DNA of 64,000 bases from Butyrivibrio sp. (GTDB lineage: Bacteria > Bacillota > Clostridia > Lachnospirales > Lachnospiraceae), in the NCBI GenBank assembly GCA_015056655.1, contig SVFV01000008.1, positions 58,835-122,834 on the forward strand, read 5' to 3'. Below the pieces are notes generated by a model. It saw only the letters and a list, made by a program, of their open reading frames with translations, did no database searches and had not been told where the DNA came from. Below, in pieces: positions 45,254-53,381 of the stretch (its first letter is position 1; each line of letters starts with the position of its first letter). The position numbers and the translations under genes were made by a program.

Positions 45254-46313
45254 ATTTCTCATCAGAATATGGATCAATTGTTGCAGCGATACGTCTGTGC
45301 TCGTCCTCAATGGCTGCGTAGTGCTTGGCTGTGGTATTAATGTCCTTGTGACCAAGAACGTCCGCTACAAGCCTTATATCGCCAGTTTCGCGGTAAAGGG
45401 CAGTACCGTAGGTGCTTCGCATCTTATGTGGAGTAAGCTTCTTACCAGGAACGGCAATTCTGGTGAACTTCTGGACCAGAATCTGAACACTTCGCACAGT
45501 GATTCTTGTTTTACGCATGGATAAAAACAAAGCTTTTTCCTTATCATTACTGATAAGTGTCGGGCGTTCATACTCAATATATTCCTTAAGAGCTGCAGCT
45601 GTAGCCTTATTAAAATATAGAATCTGAGTATTTCCACCTTTTCGAACGACTGAAAAGGAATTCTCGTCAAAATTAAGATCATCAATATCAAGGCCGACGC
45701 ACTCAGACACACGAATTCCGGTATTGAGTAGGAGAGTGAAGATAGCAGTATCTCTGAGGTTAGTCTTCTCACATAAAGCCTTCTGCCTGTCAGATGCCTT
45801 AAACTCTCCATTCATGACAGTTTTCATAAGTGTATTTACTTCATCAGAATTCATGCGAATAATGTCCTTTTTAGGAGATTTTTTCCTCTTGGCTGCGCCA
45901 ATTGTAGGATTATTCTTTAAATAATGATGTGTGCTCATGAATTCGAAAAATCCACGAACAGCCGCCATACGTCTGGCAATGCCTTTTTCCTTGTTAATAT
46001 GCTTGTTTTCACCATTATTAAAGGACAAAAATCGCTGGAATTCATTGATATCTTCAAATGTAAGCTGTTCCAATATGCTAAGCGGAATATCCTTGATTGA
46101 TTCAGAATCACCAAGTATTGGATTTTTTTCAGCTAGAAATTTAAAGAATGTAATCAGATCATAAGCATAAGAAACTACAGTATTAATCTGAGAAGTTAAT
46201 TCCTTGTCATCAAGAAATGATAAACAATATGCAGGAAGCTCACTTTCAAGTTCATGCAATTTCTCAAGACGTTTGTACTGTAACTCGCGATTATACTCAG
46301 AATCAGCGCCCAT
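45252..46313 (-). CDS. tyrosine recombinase/integrase
   Basis: A 353-residue tyrosine recombinase. An N-terminal SAM-like core-binding domain (about 25-140) is followed by the catalytic domain with the full set of active residues: Arg201 (TGIRVSE), Lys225 (RKGG), His296 and Arg299 (TPHKMRS), His322 (LGHKD) and nucleophile Tyr332 (KHYAA). It resembles XerC/D-like chromosomal or element integrases. No element genes flank it, but its 3' end enters the nested inverted repeat. Its substrate and whether it is still used are unknown. Confidence 0.93.
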   Translation of the reverse strand: MGADSEYNRELQYKRLEKLHELESELPAYCLSFLDDKELTSQINTVVSYAYDLITFFKFLAEKNPILGDSESIKDIPLSILEQLTFEDINEFQRFLSFNNGENKHINKEKGIARRMAAVRGFFEFMSTHHYLKNNPTIGAAKRKKSPKKDIIRMNSDEVNTLMKTVMNGEFKASDRQKALCEKTNLRDTAIFTLLLNTGIRVSECVGLDIDDLNFDENSFSVVRKGGNTQILYFNKATAAALKEYIEYERPTLISNDKEKALFLSMRKTRITVRSVQILVQKFTRIAVPGKKLTPHKMRSTYGTALYRETGDIRLVADVLGHKDINTTAKHYAAIEDEHRRIAATIDPYSDEK

Positions 46314-46354
46314 ACGAATACCTCCAACAAAACCTTATATCTAATTATATCTAA

Positions 46355-46382
46355 ATTATATCATGGTATTTGATTTCGTTAA
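46355..46382 (-). promoter_or_regulatory. probable promoter of the tyrosine recombinase gene
   Basis: On the minus strand TTAACG (46382-46377), a 16-bp spacer and TATAAT (46360-46355). A second TATAAT lies ten bases further downstream. Confidence 0.45.
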
Positions 46383-46419
46383 AGAGGGATTTAGCGAAAT
46401 AATAGTTTTTCAAGGTAAA

Positions 46420-46445
46420 GCCCTGCTCCATTAAGTGAGCAGGGC
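46420..46445 (-). terminator. terminator of the repeat-containing surface protein gene
   Basis: GCCCTGCTC (46420-46428) pairs with GAGCAGGGC (46437-46445). On the minus strand it is followed by only TTTACCTT, so the T tract is short. Confidence 0.65.
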
Positions 46446-46452
46446 CTATTTA

Positions 46453-48648
46453 CTATTTTTTCTTCACAACTACAGTTTTATTTCCGGCTTTTTTGATTTT
46501 CTTGGATAATGACTTGTACTGCTTATTGGATGCTTCTTTTATATAGATCTTCATTTTCTTTTTAGTGTTGTAAAGAGATCCCTTTCCAAAGCTCTTTAAA
46601 TATTTTCCATTTATGGTAAGCTTTTTGAGTTTGGGGCAATCCTTAAATGTCTTTGCCTTTATACTCTTAACTTTGGTCTTTGAAAGGTCTACTTCCGCAA
46701 GGTTGGGACAGCCATAAAAAGCTGCCGCACCGATAGATACGAGGTTCTCTCCGCCTTTTACCTTTTTGATGACTTCATTTTCTTCAAATGCGCTGTCTGC
46801 TATGCCAACAACCTTATATGTTTCTTTGTTTATGCTTACAACCGCAGGTATCATAAAAATCGACTTTTCAGCACCTTCATTAAGTACAACGGTCTTCTTT
46901 TTGGTATTTACAATATATTCAGAACCATCAATAATGATTGCATCACCATTGTGAATTTCTTCCTGCTGTGGTGAATCAGGTTCCTCTGTTTTTTCGGATT
47001 CACTCTCCCCATTCTGGTTTTGCCCCTGGTTATTCTCATGCTGTTCAGGAAGATCACCGTTTCTTTCAATCACAGATATCGGGATTGACACTTCACGTGT
47101 GACGTTATTGTATGTAACAGAAAGTGTCACTGTTGTATCAGCTTTTGTAAGTGGGTTTGTGTTACTTACTGTAAACTGAACATTTGAAGCAGTCTCTGTC
47201 TTTCTAGTCTGGTCAGACATAAGGACAGTGTATGTTGCATCTATTCGGGCGCCTGTTGATGAGAAATACTCTCCTTCATAATATATAGTCTTTGACGGAG
47301 AATATACAAGGCTTATGCTGTCAAGGTATCTCAGAATCTCATAAGGTTTTACAGTTATGTTTACATATGCCGTCTTTGTAATGCCGCCGGATGTGTATGT
47401 CACGAGCCACTGGGTATTTGACGACTTAAGTGGCGTTGTGGTATCTACGGTATAGTTTGATACTATTTTCGTAACAATATTTGTCTGGTTATTGCTGTAA
47501 GTATTAAGAAAGCTTGCTGTTACTACCATACCCGAAGGAGAAAACTTTTCATCTTCATTATATATTGTTTTGGTCGGATTGGTTGTAATGGTAATTCCAC
47601 TAAGTACTGATGAAACTGGTGCTTCTAATTCAGCAGTGCTTAAGTCCGCTAATATCTTTGTTCTATAATTCAGATCATCAATATTGGTATAGCTGAGTAC
47701 ACTGTTGCAATTATTCTTAAGGCTCTGGTAAACAGATGTCCTGTTATTTTCATTAAAGTTTATGACATGTAGTACCCATTTATATGCTTCCGGAGCAGAT
47801 CGATCTGAAATCGAATTACCTGTTACAATAAGTTGAGAGGCTGTATACTCAGTAGATTCATCAGTAATGAATAACAATGCCCCAAGTATCCTGTTTCTGT
47901 AATTAAGATCATCTATGTCGGTATAACTAAGCACACTGTTACAATTATTTTTTAATCTTTGATATGCTGATGTATTATTATTTTCATTAAATAATGATAC
48001 GTGAAGTACCCATTTATATGCATCGGGAGATGACCTGTCAGTAATAGAATTGCCAGTAGCTATCAGCTGAGAAATTGTATACACAGTTGATTCATCTTCA
48101 ACAAACTTTAACGCACCCAATATTCTTTTTCTGTAATTAAGGTCATTGTAATCAGTATATGATAAAAAGCTTTTACTTGATGATTTTATATTGTTATACG
48201 CAAAGGATGTTTTATTTAACTCATTTGTTTCACTAACGTCTAATATCCATTTATAAAGTAATGGCCCATTATTTGATATATTTTGACCAGTTGAAATAAG
48301 GCTGCTTACAGATTCTGCTTGAGCCCCTGATAATTCATCCCGAAGCTGCATCATGGCACCTAATATCCTGTTTCTGTAATTAAGATCATTGATACTTGTA
48401 TAGGATTTTACACTTGAACAGTTATTCTTTATAAGGCTGTATACAGAGGATGTTTTGTATGATTCATTAAAAGAATTAACGTCATTGACCCACACATAAG
48501 CATCAGATGCAGACGGATTAGTGATGTTATTACCGCGCGTTATAAGAGTATCCAATGCGCTTATTTCTTCGGGAGTTGCAGCATGGGCCGGCATTCCTAA
48601 TAAAACAAACATGGACATCATCAGTAACAGTTTAGTGAATCTTTTCAT
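46453..48648 (-). CDS. secreted protein with ~80-residue tandem repeats, Ig-like and leucine-rich domains
   Basis: A 731-residue secreted protein. The signal peptide ends at AHA (residue 23). Four tandem repeats follow, each with the core DLNYRxRILGAL; the cores begin near residues 88, 169, 247 and 325, so the period is 78-81. I do not recognise the repeat family. Two Ig-like (Big_3 type) domains occupy about 345-520, then an acidic Gln/Glu/Asn linker. A BspA-type leucine-rich region (AFYGCPNLAEVDLSKTKVKSI) follows, and the C-terminus is lysine rich. Start 48648 has GGAGGTACC; an upstream in-frame codon is rejected. A surface binding role is likely. Confidence 0.82.
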   Translation of the reverse strand: MKRFTKLLLMMSMFVLLGMPAHAATPEEISALDTLITRGNNITNPSASDAYVWVNDVNSFNESYKTSSVYSLIKNNCSSVKSYTSINDLNYRNRILGAMMQLRDELSGAQAESVSSLISTGQNISNNGPLLYKWILDVSETNELNKTSFAYNNIKSSSKSFLSYTDYNDLNYRKRILGALKFVEDESTVYTISQLIATGNSITDRSSPDAYKWVLHVSLFNENNNTSAYQRLKNNCNSVLSYTDIDDLNYRNRILGALLFITDESTEYTASQLIVTGNSISDRSAPEAYKWVLHVINFNENNRTSVYQSLKNNCNSVLSYTNIDDLNYRTKILADLSTAELEAPVSSVLSGITITTNPTKTIYNEDEKFSPSGMVVTASFLNTYSNNQTNIVTKIVSNYTVDTTTPLKSSNTQWLVTYTSGGITKTAYVNITVKPYEILRYLDSISLVYSPSKTIYYEGEYFSSTGARIDATYTVLMSDQTRKTETASNVQFTVSNTNPLTKADTTVTLSVTYNNVTREVSIPISVIERNGDLPEQHENNQGQNQNGESESEKTEEPDSPQQEEIHNGDAIIIDGSEYIVNTKKKTVVLNEGAEKSIFMIPAVVSINKETYKVVGIADSAFEENEVIKKVKGGENLVSIGAAAFYGCPNLAEVDLSKTKVKSIKAKTFKDCPKLKKLTINGKYLKSFGKGSLYNTKKKMKIYIKEASNKQYKSLSKKIKKAGNKTVVVKKK

Positions 48649-48785
48649 GGTACCTCCGATAAGAACACTTAAAAAATACAATCATTATGTAACTTTTAAT
48701 TATAAAACGACCTTTGATTTTAAGCAAATCATAATTTATACATCTAATTACATTATAAATCCTATTTCTTATTATGATATAATAA

Positions 48786-48813
48786 GACTCCATCTCACAT
48801 AGAGACGGAGTCT
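48786..48813 (-). terminator. terminator of the nuclease-Tudor gene
   Basis: GACTCCATCTC (48786-48796) pairs with GAGACGGAGTC (48803-48813) with one G-T type mismatch. On the minus strand it is followed by TTATTATA. Confidence 0.6.
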
Positions 48814-48844
48814 AAATTATTCATTTGATTATTCTTTTACATTA

Positions 48845-49882
48845 TTATTTTGAGGCACGTTCCAAATAAGTTGTTACTACGTGCTTTTCAACTCCTGAAT
48901 CAAACCTGACATCCGCAACCGCGCAGAATTTGTGTTCGGTAACATTCAGAACCACACCCTCTCCAAATTTTTTACTGAATACACGATCACCTATTTCAAA
49001 CTCGCTATATTTATGAACAACACTAACATTCTTTTGGGGAAGAATTGATATTTCCTTTTTCAAAGTCGATTGGGATAAAGCTCGTCCTAGTTTTTCTTTG
49101 AAAAATGCTTCATACTCCTTATCCTTCCAGTCATATCCTATTACATCATGCGAGACAGTTGAGATGGTCTCCTCCGGTATATCTTTCACAGGATACCTAT
49201 ATACTTTATTCTTTCTTGGATTGAACAGACCTATATATTCTATAGAATCAAATTCCTTATGGTTGTATCGTTTCCCCATAATGTAGTACATCAAAAGCTG
49301 CAGTGTATGACGACTTGTTGGCTCCTGTTTTAAAACTTTAAAATCCCATAATGTATCTTTGGTAAGAAAGTCTCCGTCTCCCGTTGAGACTATTGGGGTA
49401 TACCCGCCTTCAAATGTAAAGCCATCCAACACAATCGGCCCATATTCTTTCCAAAAGTCAACGCTTCTGCTGACCATAATAATGACATTTTCTGCTGTAC
49501 CATCATCTGGATTGATCTCGGAAACGGGCTTATATCTGGACATGCCTATTCTATAACAGACATCATACCCAGCAAGTTTACATGCTGCTATGGCAGATTC
49601 TTTATTTAATCCGGTGATACTTTTAATGAGTTCATCTGCCTTTTCGTCTTCTTTTGCATGGTGAGCGCCTTTAATGGATATTTCAAATGCCTGCTCCACA
49701 GGAGTCCCCATCATGAATCTTGTCAGATAGTCTACTGCCGTACCTACCAATGATGGAGTAATGTTTTCTTCTTCGTGTAGCATTTGATCATCATGTAATT
49801 GAATAATCTCAAAATCCGTTCGTTTGATGAACCCTCCGTATGGTTGTTTTATTCTTTCTATCCTTCCTGTTATTGAATACAT
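48845..49882 (-). CDS. PD-(D/E)XK nuclease with C-terminal PcrA/UvrD-type Tudor domain
   Basis: A 345-residue protein. Residues about 40-205 form a RecB/Cas4-like nuclease: an N-terminal SLVGTAVDYL helix, acidic residues in STGDGDFLTKDTLWDFKV (Asp169/171, Asp180 and Lys182) and the Gln195xxxTyr199 motif in LQLLMYY. Residues about 295-342 (FEIGDRVFSKKFGEGVVLNV) match the C-terminal Tudor-like domain of PcrA/UvrD, which binds RNA polymerase. No helicase motors are present. The start ATG 49882 has GGAGA. The combination suggests a role in DNA repair or defence; I know no named family with it. Confidence 0.75.
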   Translation of the reverse strand: MYSITGRIERIKQPYGGFIKRTDFEIIQLHDDQMLHEEENITPSLVGTAVDYLTRFMMGTPVEQAFEISIKGAHHAKEDEKADELIKSITGLNKESAIAACKLAGYDVCYRIGMSRYKPVSEINPDDGTAENVIIMVSRSVDFWKEYGPIVLDGFTFEGGYTPIVSTGDGDFLTKDTLWDFKVLKQEPTSRHTLQLLMYYIMGKRYNHKEFDSIEYIGLFNPRKNKVYRYPVKDIPEETISTVSHDVIGYDWKDKEYEAFFKEKLGRALSQSTLKKEISILPQKNVSVVHKYSEFEIGDRVFSKKFGEGVVLNVTEHKFCAVADVRFDSGVEKHVVTTYLERASK

Positions 49883-50124
49883 ATTTATCTCCAGATTGCA
49901 AAAGTTTGATAACCTCAATCATTTTTCTATATAAAAATCCTAACTTTATAGATCCAATTTAATTGGCAATTCTACTTTGTATCAAAAACTCTCTCATAAT
50001 ATATTATATTGCATTTAAAGCTAGAAAGTGAAATTTCCATAATATATGTAAATCAAGCATCTAGTATCAGAAGATGTTGTCGTGGCGAGCGTGAAACTTA
50101 TATGGGATATCATTGGAAATATGT

Positions 50125-50890
50125 ATGATGAAAAACGCAGAAAATAACTTAGAAACTAAATATCCAGAATTGGCGGCTCAGTGGCATCCGACAAAGAATG
50201 GAGATTTAAAACCATGTAATGTAACATTCGGCTCAAATAAAAAAGTATGGTGGGTATGCCATAAAGGACATGAATATAGAATGGCTATAGCTTCAAGGAT
50301 ACGTGGTCGTGGTTGTCCTATATGTTCAGAATCCTATTTAGAAAAAACATACAAGAAAAATACTTAGTCAATTTGGGATTAATTTTAAGGAACAAGTACG
50401 ATTTGATGACTTGACTGGTGTGGGCTGTAGAAATCTTTCTTATGATTTTGGGATAATACAAAACGATAATTATTCAGTTCTTATTGAATGCCAGGGAATT
50501 CAGCACTATAAACCTGTAGAATTATTTGGTGGAGAAAAGCAGTTCGAAATCCAGCAACTCCATGATGAACTTAAACGTGAATATGCAAAAAATCATGGAA
50601 TAAAACTTATCGAAATCAAATACGACTGCACTGAACAGCAGATCGAAGAAACTATCAAAAATATTTTAAAAACAAAGCCTCATCTTATTCGAAATGAGGC
50701 TTTGTTTCATCACATATTCTTAAATTCCACCATTTTTATCATCTCAGTTTTAAAATTCTACTTTTCTTCAATAACACTTAAATCCGTCATTTTTCATCAG
50801 ATATGCTTTAAACATACTATTTTTCATCAATACAGCTTAAACTCTTCTACTTTTCATCAGTTCAGACTTAAATTTTTAAAGTACAGCTGA
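50125..50890 (+). pseudogene. frameshifted zinc-ribbon endonuclease
   Basis: The first part reads LAAQWHPTKNGDLKPCNVTFG...WWVCHKGHEYRMAIASRIRGRGCPICSE, a DUF4379-type treble-clef zinc ribbon with CxxC ends. It stops at TAG 50365-50367. In the next frame from about 50360 the text continues LSQFGINFKEQVRFDDL, then IECQGIQHYKPVELFGG and KREYAKNHGIKLIEIKY, a VSR-like PD-(D/E)XK endonuclease domain. One base lost or gained between about 50340 and 50362 joins them. Intact relatives have several zinc ribbons. The tail after about 50705 is repeat sequence. The start codon is uncertain (50125 or 50128). Confidence 0.75.
50720..50880. repeat. five degenerate 30-bp tandem repeats
   Basis: Units start with TTAAA at 50720, about 50749, 50778, 50808, 50837 and (partial) 50868, spacing 29-31. 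Each has a core like TATTTTTCATCA. In the + frame they encode a ten-residue period of the type IFHQxxLNSS, continuing the frame of the broken endonuclease. Confidence 0.65.
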
Positions 50891-50897
50891 TGAAAAC

Positions 50898-50945
50898 AAA
50901 AGTGCCGCTCAGAGTTTTCTGATACTGGCACTTTTGAATTTTTCT
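50898..50945. terminator. bidirectional terminator
   Basis: AAAAGTGCC (50898-50906) pairs with GGCACTTTT (50937-50945), with T runs on both strands. It serves the pseudogene and the convergent secreted protein gene, whose stop it touches. Confidence 0.75.
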
Positions 50946-51790
50946 TACATCTTTATCTTCTTAGTCTTAGACCATTTATCAGAATATACTGGCCATGACT
51001 GCGTATTATAAAGAGAAGTTGTTTTATACCCATGTGCATAATCCTGTATCCTGAAATAATAAGTCTTCCCTTTCTTTGGAACCTTTATCGTGAATGTGCC
51101 TTTATCCGCTTTTTTGCCGCGCCACACAATCTGCTTTGCCTGGACTTTCACAGTCTTGGCATTCTTTTTAAAGTTCTTGTCGGTTGCATATTGGACGATG
51201 TAGTCACCATAACAACGATACTTATGCTTTGTGGGAACTTTTATTTCTATCTTTACAGTCTTCTGTCCGGCTTTTGACAGTTTTTGAAATTTTGATCCTG
51301 CCCAGTACCATGATTCAGGGAACATGTTGATGGTAAAATCGGGATCTGTCAGGTTCTCACGGGGCGCATAAAGGCGCATATAATATGTTCCTTTTCCAAG
51401 TATAAAGGTTTGGTCAGTACTTCCAAGCCCGTACAGTTCATTTATGACATACCATGTTTCATCAAATATATGATCCTCGGAATATATGTTTATATATAAC
51501 TGTTTCGCCTTTGGGATTTTCGGACAAAAGCATGTGTTCTTGGGGACGGTAAACTTGTAATATCGTTCTCCAAAATAATACTGCTCACTGTCTCCTATAT
51601 AGACTTTCGGCAGTGAACCTTTGACGAACTTATCAAGCTCCAATTCGATCGGATTATTCTTACTACCTGGCTCGTTTTCTGCAGCTGCCATAACTGTAAG
51701 CCCGGTATCTGGTACTGTAATGGTGATGGCGGGTATGGCAAGTGCCAACACTAATAATAAAGCTGATAATCTGTGTGATATTGTACTCAT
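50945..51790 (-). CDS. secreted protein with fibronectin-like C-terminal module
   Basis: A 281-residue protein with a signal peptide (about 1-35, ending AAA). A middle domain of about 120 residues resembles bacterial pre-peptidase/adhesion jelly rolls (YYFGERYYKFTVPKN; GKGTYYMRLYAP). A C-terminal lysine-rich fibronectin-like module (YIVQYATDKNFKKNAKTVKV; YYFRIQDYA; YSDKWSKTKKIKM) completes it. The same module closes the beta-helix protein at 42849-45089. GGAGGAAC supports the start. It follows rbsK by 31 bases in the same direction and may be co-transcribed. Specific function is unknown. Confidence 0.75.
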   Translation of the reverse strand: MSTISHRLSALLLVLALAIPAITITVPDTGLTVMAAAENEPGSKNNPIELELDKFVKGSLPKVYIGDSEQYYFGERYYKFTVPKNTCFCPKIPKAKQLYINIYSEDHIFDETWYVINELYGLGSTDQTFILGKGTYYMRLYAPRENLTDPDFTINMFPESWYWAGSKFQKLSKAGQKTVKIEIKVPTKHKYRCYGDYIVQYATDKNFKKNAKTVKVQAKQIVWRGKKADKGTFTIKVPKKGKTYYFRIQDYAHGYKTTSLYNTQSWPVYSDKWSKTKKIKM

Positions 51791-51821
51791 AAAAGTTCCT
51801 CCTTTGTTTCTTTTCTGTCAG

Positions 51822-52712
51822 TTAAACTCTACCAGTTTTCAGTGCCACTTCTTCTGCTGTTGGCATGCCACCTTGAGCCCCCATCTTCTCAACAGATAAG
51901 CCTGCAGCTGTATTAGCATAAATCAGCGCATCATTCATGTTATCTCCGCAACTTATTCTCACTGCAAACGCACCATTAAATGTATCTCCAGCTCCTGTTG
52001 TGTCAGCAATACTGCTTTTGATACAGGGAATATTTAGTATTTCTCCGCTCTTAAGGCATGTACTGACGCCCTTGCTTCCTTTTGTGATAATAAGTTTCTC
52101 TGGATATTTCTTTAGAAGCTCTTCTTCAGATATGTCTTTTCCGAATATCAGTGATGCTTCATGTTCATTTGGCGTTAGATATGTAACCTTTTCAACTATG
52201 TCTTTTGGCACGTCAGCCGCCGGTGCCGGATTAAGTACAACCGGAATGTCCTTCTCATTACATAATTCAACTGCATATTGAACTGCGTCAAGTGGTATTT
52301 CATGCTGAAGTACCACCATATCGTTTTTGAAAAGCTCATCCTTTATTGATTCAATATAAGCTATGTCAGTACAGCTGTTAGCTCCTGAAACAACAACTAT
52401 AGTGTTGTCATCCTCACCTAAAGTTATTATTGCAATTCCTGTGGGCACACCATCTATGGTCCTGATGTTATCTGTTTTGACATTGTTTTTTTCTAAGTTT
52501 GCGAGTAGGGAGCGCCCATTCTCATCATTTCCCACGCAGCCAAACATTGTGACCTTGGCACCAAGTCTGGCCATTGCTACAGCCTGATTAGCACCCTTTC
52601 CCCCCGGAATATACTGTAAATCAGACCCTTTTATAGTCTCCCCTTTTAATGGAATCCGTTCAGCCATCACTGTCTGATCCATGTTGATACTTCCAATTAC
52701 AGCTATCTTCAT
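51822..52712 (-). CDS. rbsK: ribokinase
   Basis: A 296-residue PfkB-family sugar kinase. IAVIGSINMDQTV and YIPGGKGANQAVAMARLG near 38 are the ribokinase N-terminal signature, and DTTGAGDTFNGAFA near 248 holds the catalytic Asp. Overall text is close to ribokinase rather than fructokinase, so ribose to ribose 5-phosphate is the likely reaction. The start ATG 52712 is seven bases after GGAG; the preceding TTG is too near. No ribose transporter is adjacent, but the mmsAB-chvE importer lies 3 kb away. Confidence 0.9.
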   Translation of the reverse strand: MKIAVIGSINMDQTVMAERIPLKGETIKGSDLQYIPGGKGANQAVAMARLGAKVTMFGCVGNDENGRSLLANLEKNNVKTDNIRTIDGVPTGIAIITLGEDDNTIVVVSGANSCTDIAYIESIKDELFKNDMVVLQHEIPLDAVQYAVELCNEKDIPVVLNPAPAADVPKDIVEKVTYLTPNEHEASLIFGKDISEEELLKKYPEKLIITKGSKGVSTCLKSGEILNIPCIKSSIADTTGAGDTFNGAFAVRISCGDNMNDALIYANTAAGLSVEKMGAQGGMPTAEEVALKTGRV

Positions 52713-52725
52713 CAAAATGCTCCTT

Positions 52726-53100
52726 TTATACTGTTCTTCCTATTACGTCCTTTCTTACATAACGTCCAACAAGAATACTTCCATACAAAAACCATAAGTA
52801 GAAATACCACAGCAAAAGAGTGATGGCAGGATAAGGTATTCCAAGTATCTTCATGATGATAGCCACGACTATAAGTATCATCGAGAAAACATGTATGAAG
52901 AAATACTTGTTTTTCCTACCGGTAATAAGATAAAGTATTGTAGCCGGTATAAAGGAATAATCCATACACACAACAAATATACCCACAATGGTATACCACT
53001 TAAGGGTTATTCCCTCATAGAACACTCCTGCTATAGCAAGCGTAGTTGCTGCAAATACAAAGCAGTCCAATATATTTGAAATCTTCTCCAGTTTGCTCAT
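52726..53100 (-). CDS. hypothetical membrane protein, four helices
   Basis: A 124-residue protein made almost wholly of four hydrophobic helices (about 10-29, 35-58, 68-87 and 90-112), with short loops and a basic C-terminus (RYVRKDVIGR). There is no signal peptide or recognisable domain. It ends 13 bases before rbsK on the same strand, so co-expression with the kinase is likely. A transporter accessory role would be speculation. Confidence 0.65.
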   Translation of the reverse strand: MSKLEKISNILDCFVFAATTLAIAGVFYEGITLKWYTIVGIFVVCMDYSFIPATILYLITGRKNKYFFIHVFSMILIVVAIIMKILGIPYPAITLLLWYFYLWFLYGSILVGRYVRKDVIGRTV

Positions 53101-53143
53101 AATATACCCAACCCTTACTCTGACATATAGTTAATAATTAATC

Positions 53144-53152
53144 ATTATAGCA
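53144..53152 (-). promoter_or_regulatory. extended -10 promoter for the membrane protein-rbsK unit
   Basis: On the minus strand TGCTATAAT is a perfect extended -10 (TGnTATAAT). No clear -35 is seen. It would start transcription about 35 bases upstream of 53100. Confidence 0.45.
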
Positions 53153-53381
53153 AGAACTGTTCCTTTTGGATATGTCATATAATGTGGAACTCCCTCCTTG
53201 GGTTACCCAAGAGTCTTGGCAACAATGATTCTTGTTTGGATTTTTCTAAAGAATCAAGTAAATTGCGCTTATAATACTTTGAAATTATGTAATGTGCCAT
53301 CAAAATTGTGATAAATACCATTGAAACCCAGTAAAGATGGGCGTATGATAAATTTATAAATTTTTAAAAAAAGGAGAAGGT

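Noticed and set aside
50720..50880. CRISPR array
   Set aside because: The units are degenerate, contiguous at about 30 bp with no distinct spacers, and no cas genes are present.
53197..53211. CTTGGGT-t-ACCCAAG palindrome as an operator
   Set aside because: It is perfect and lies upstream of two divergent genes, but there is no second copy and no regulator nearby to support a function.
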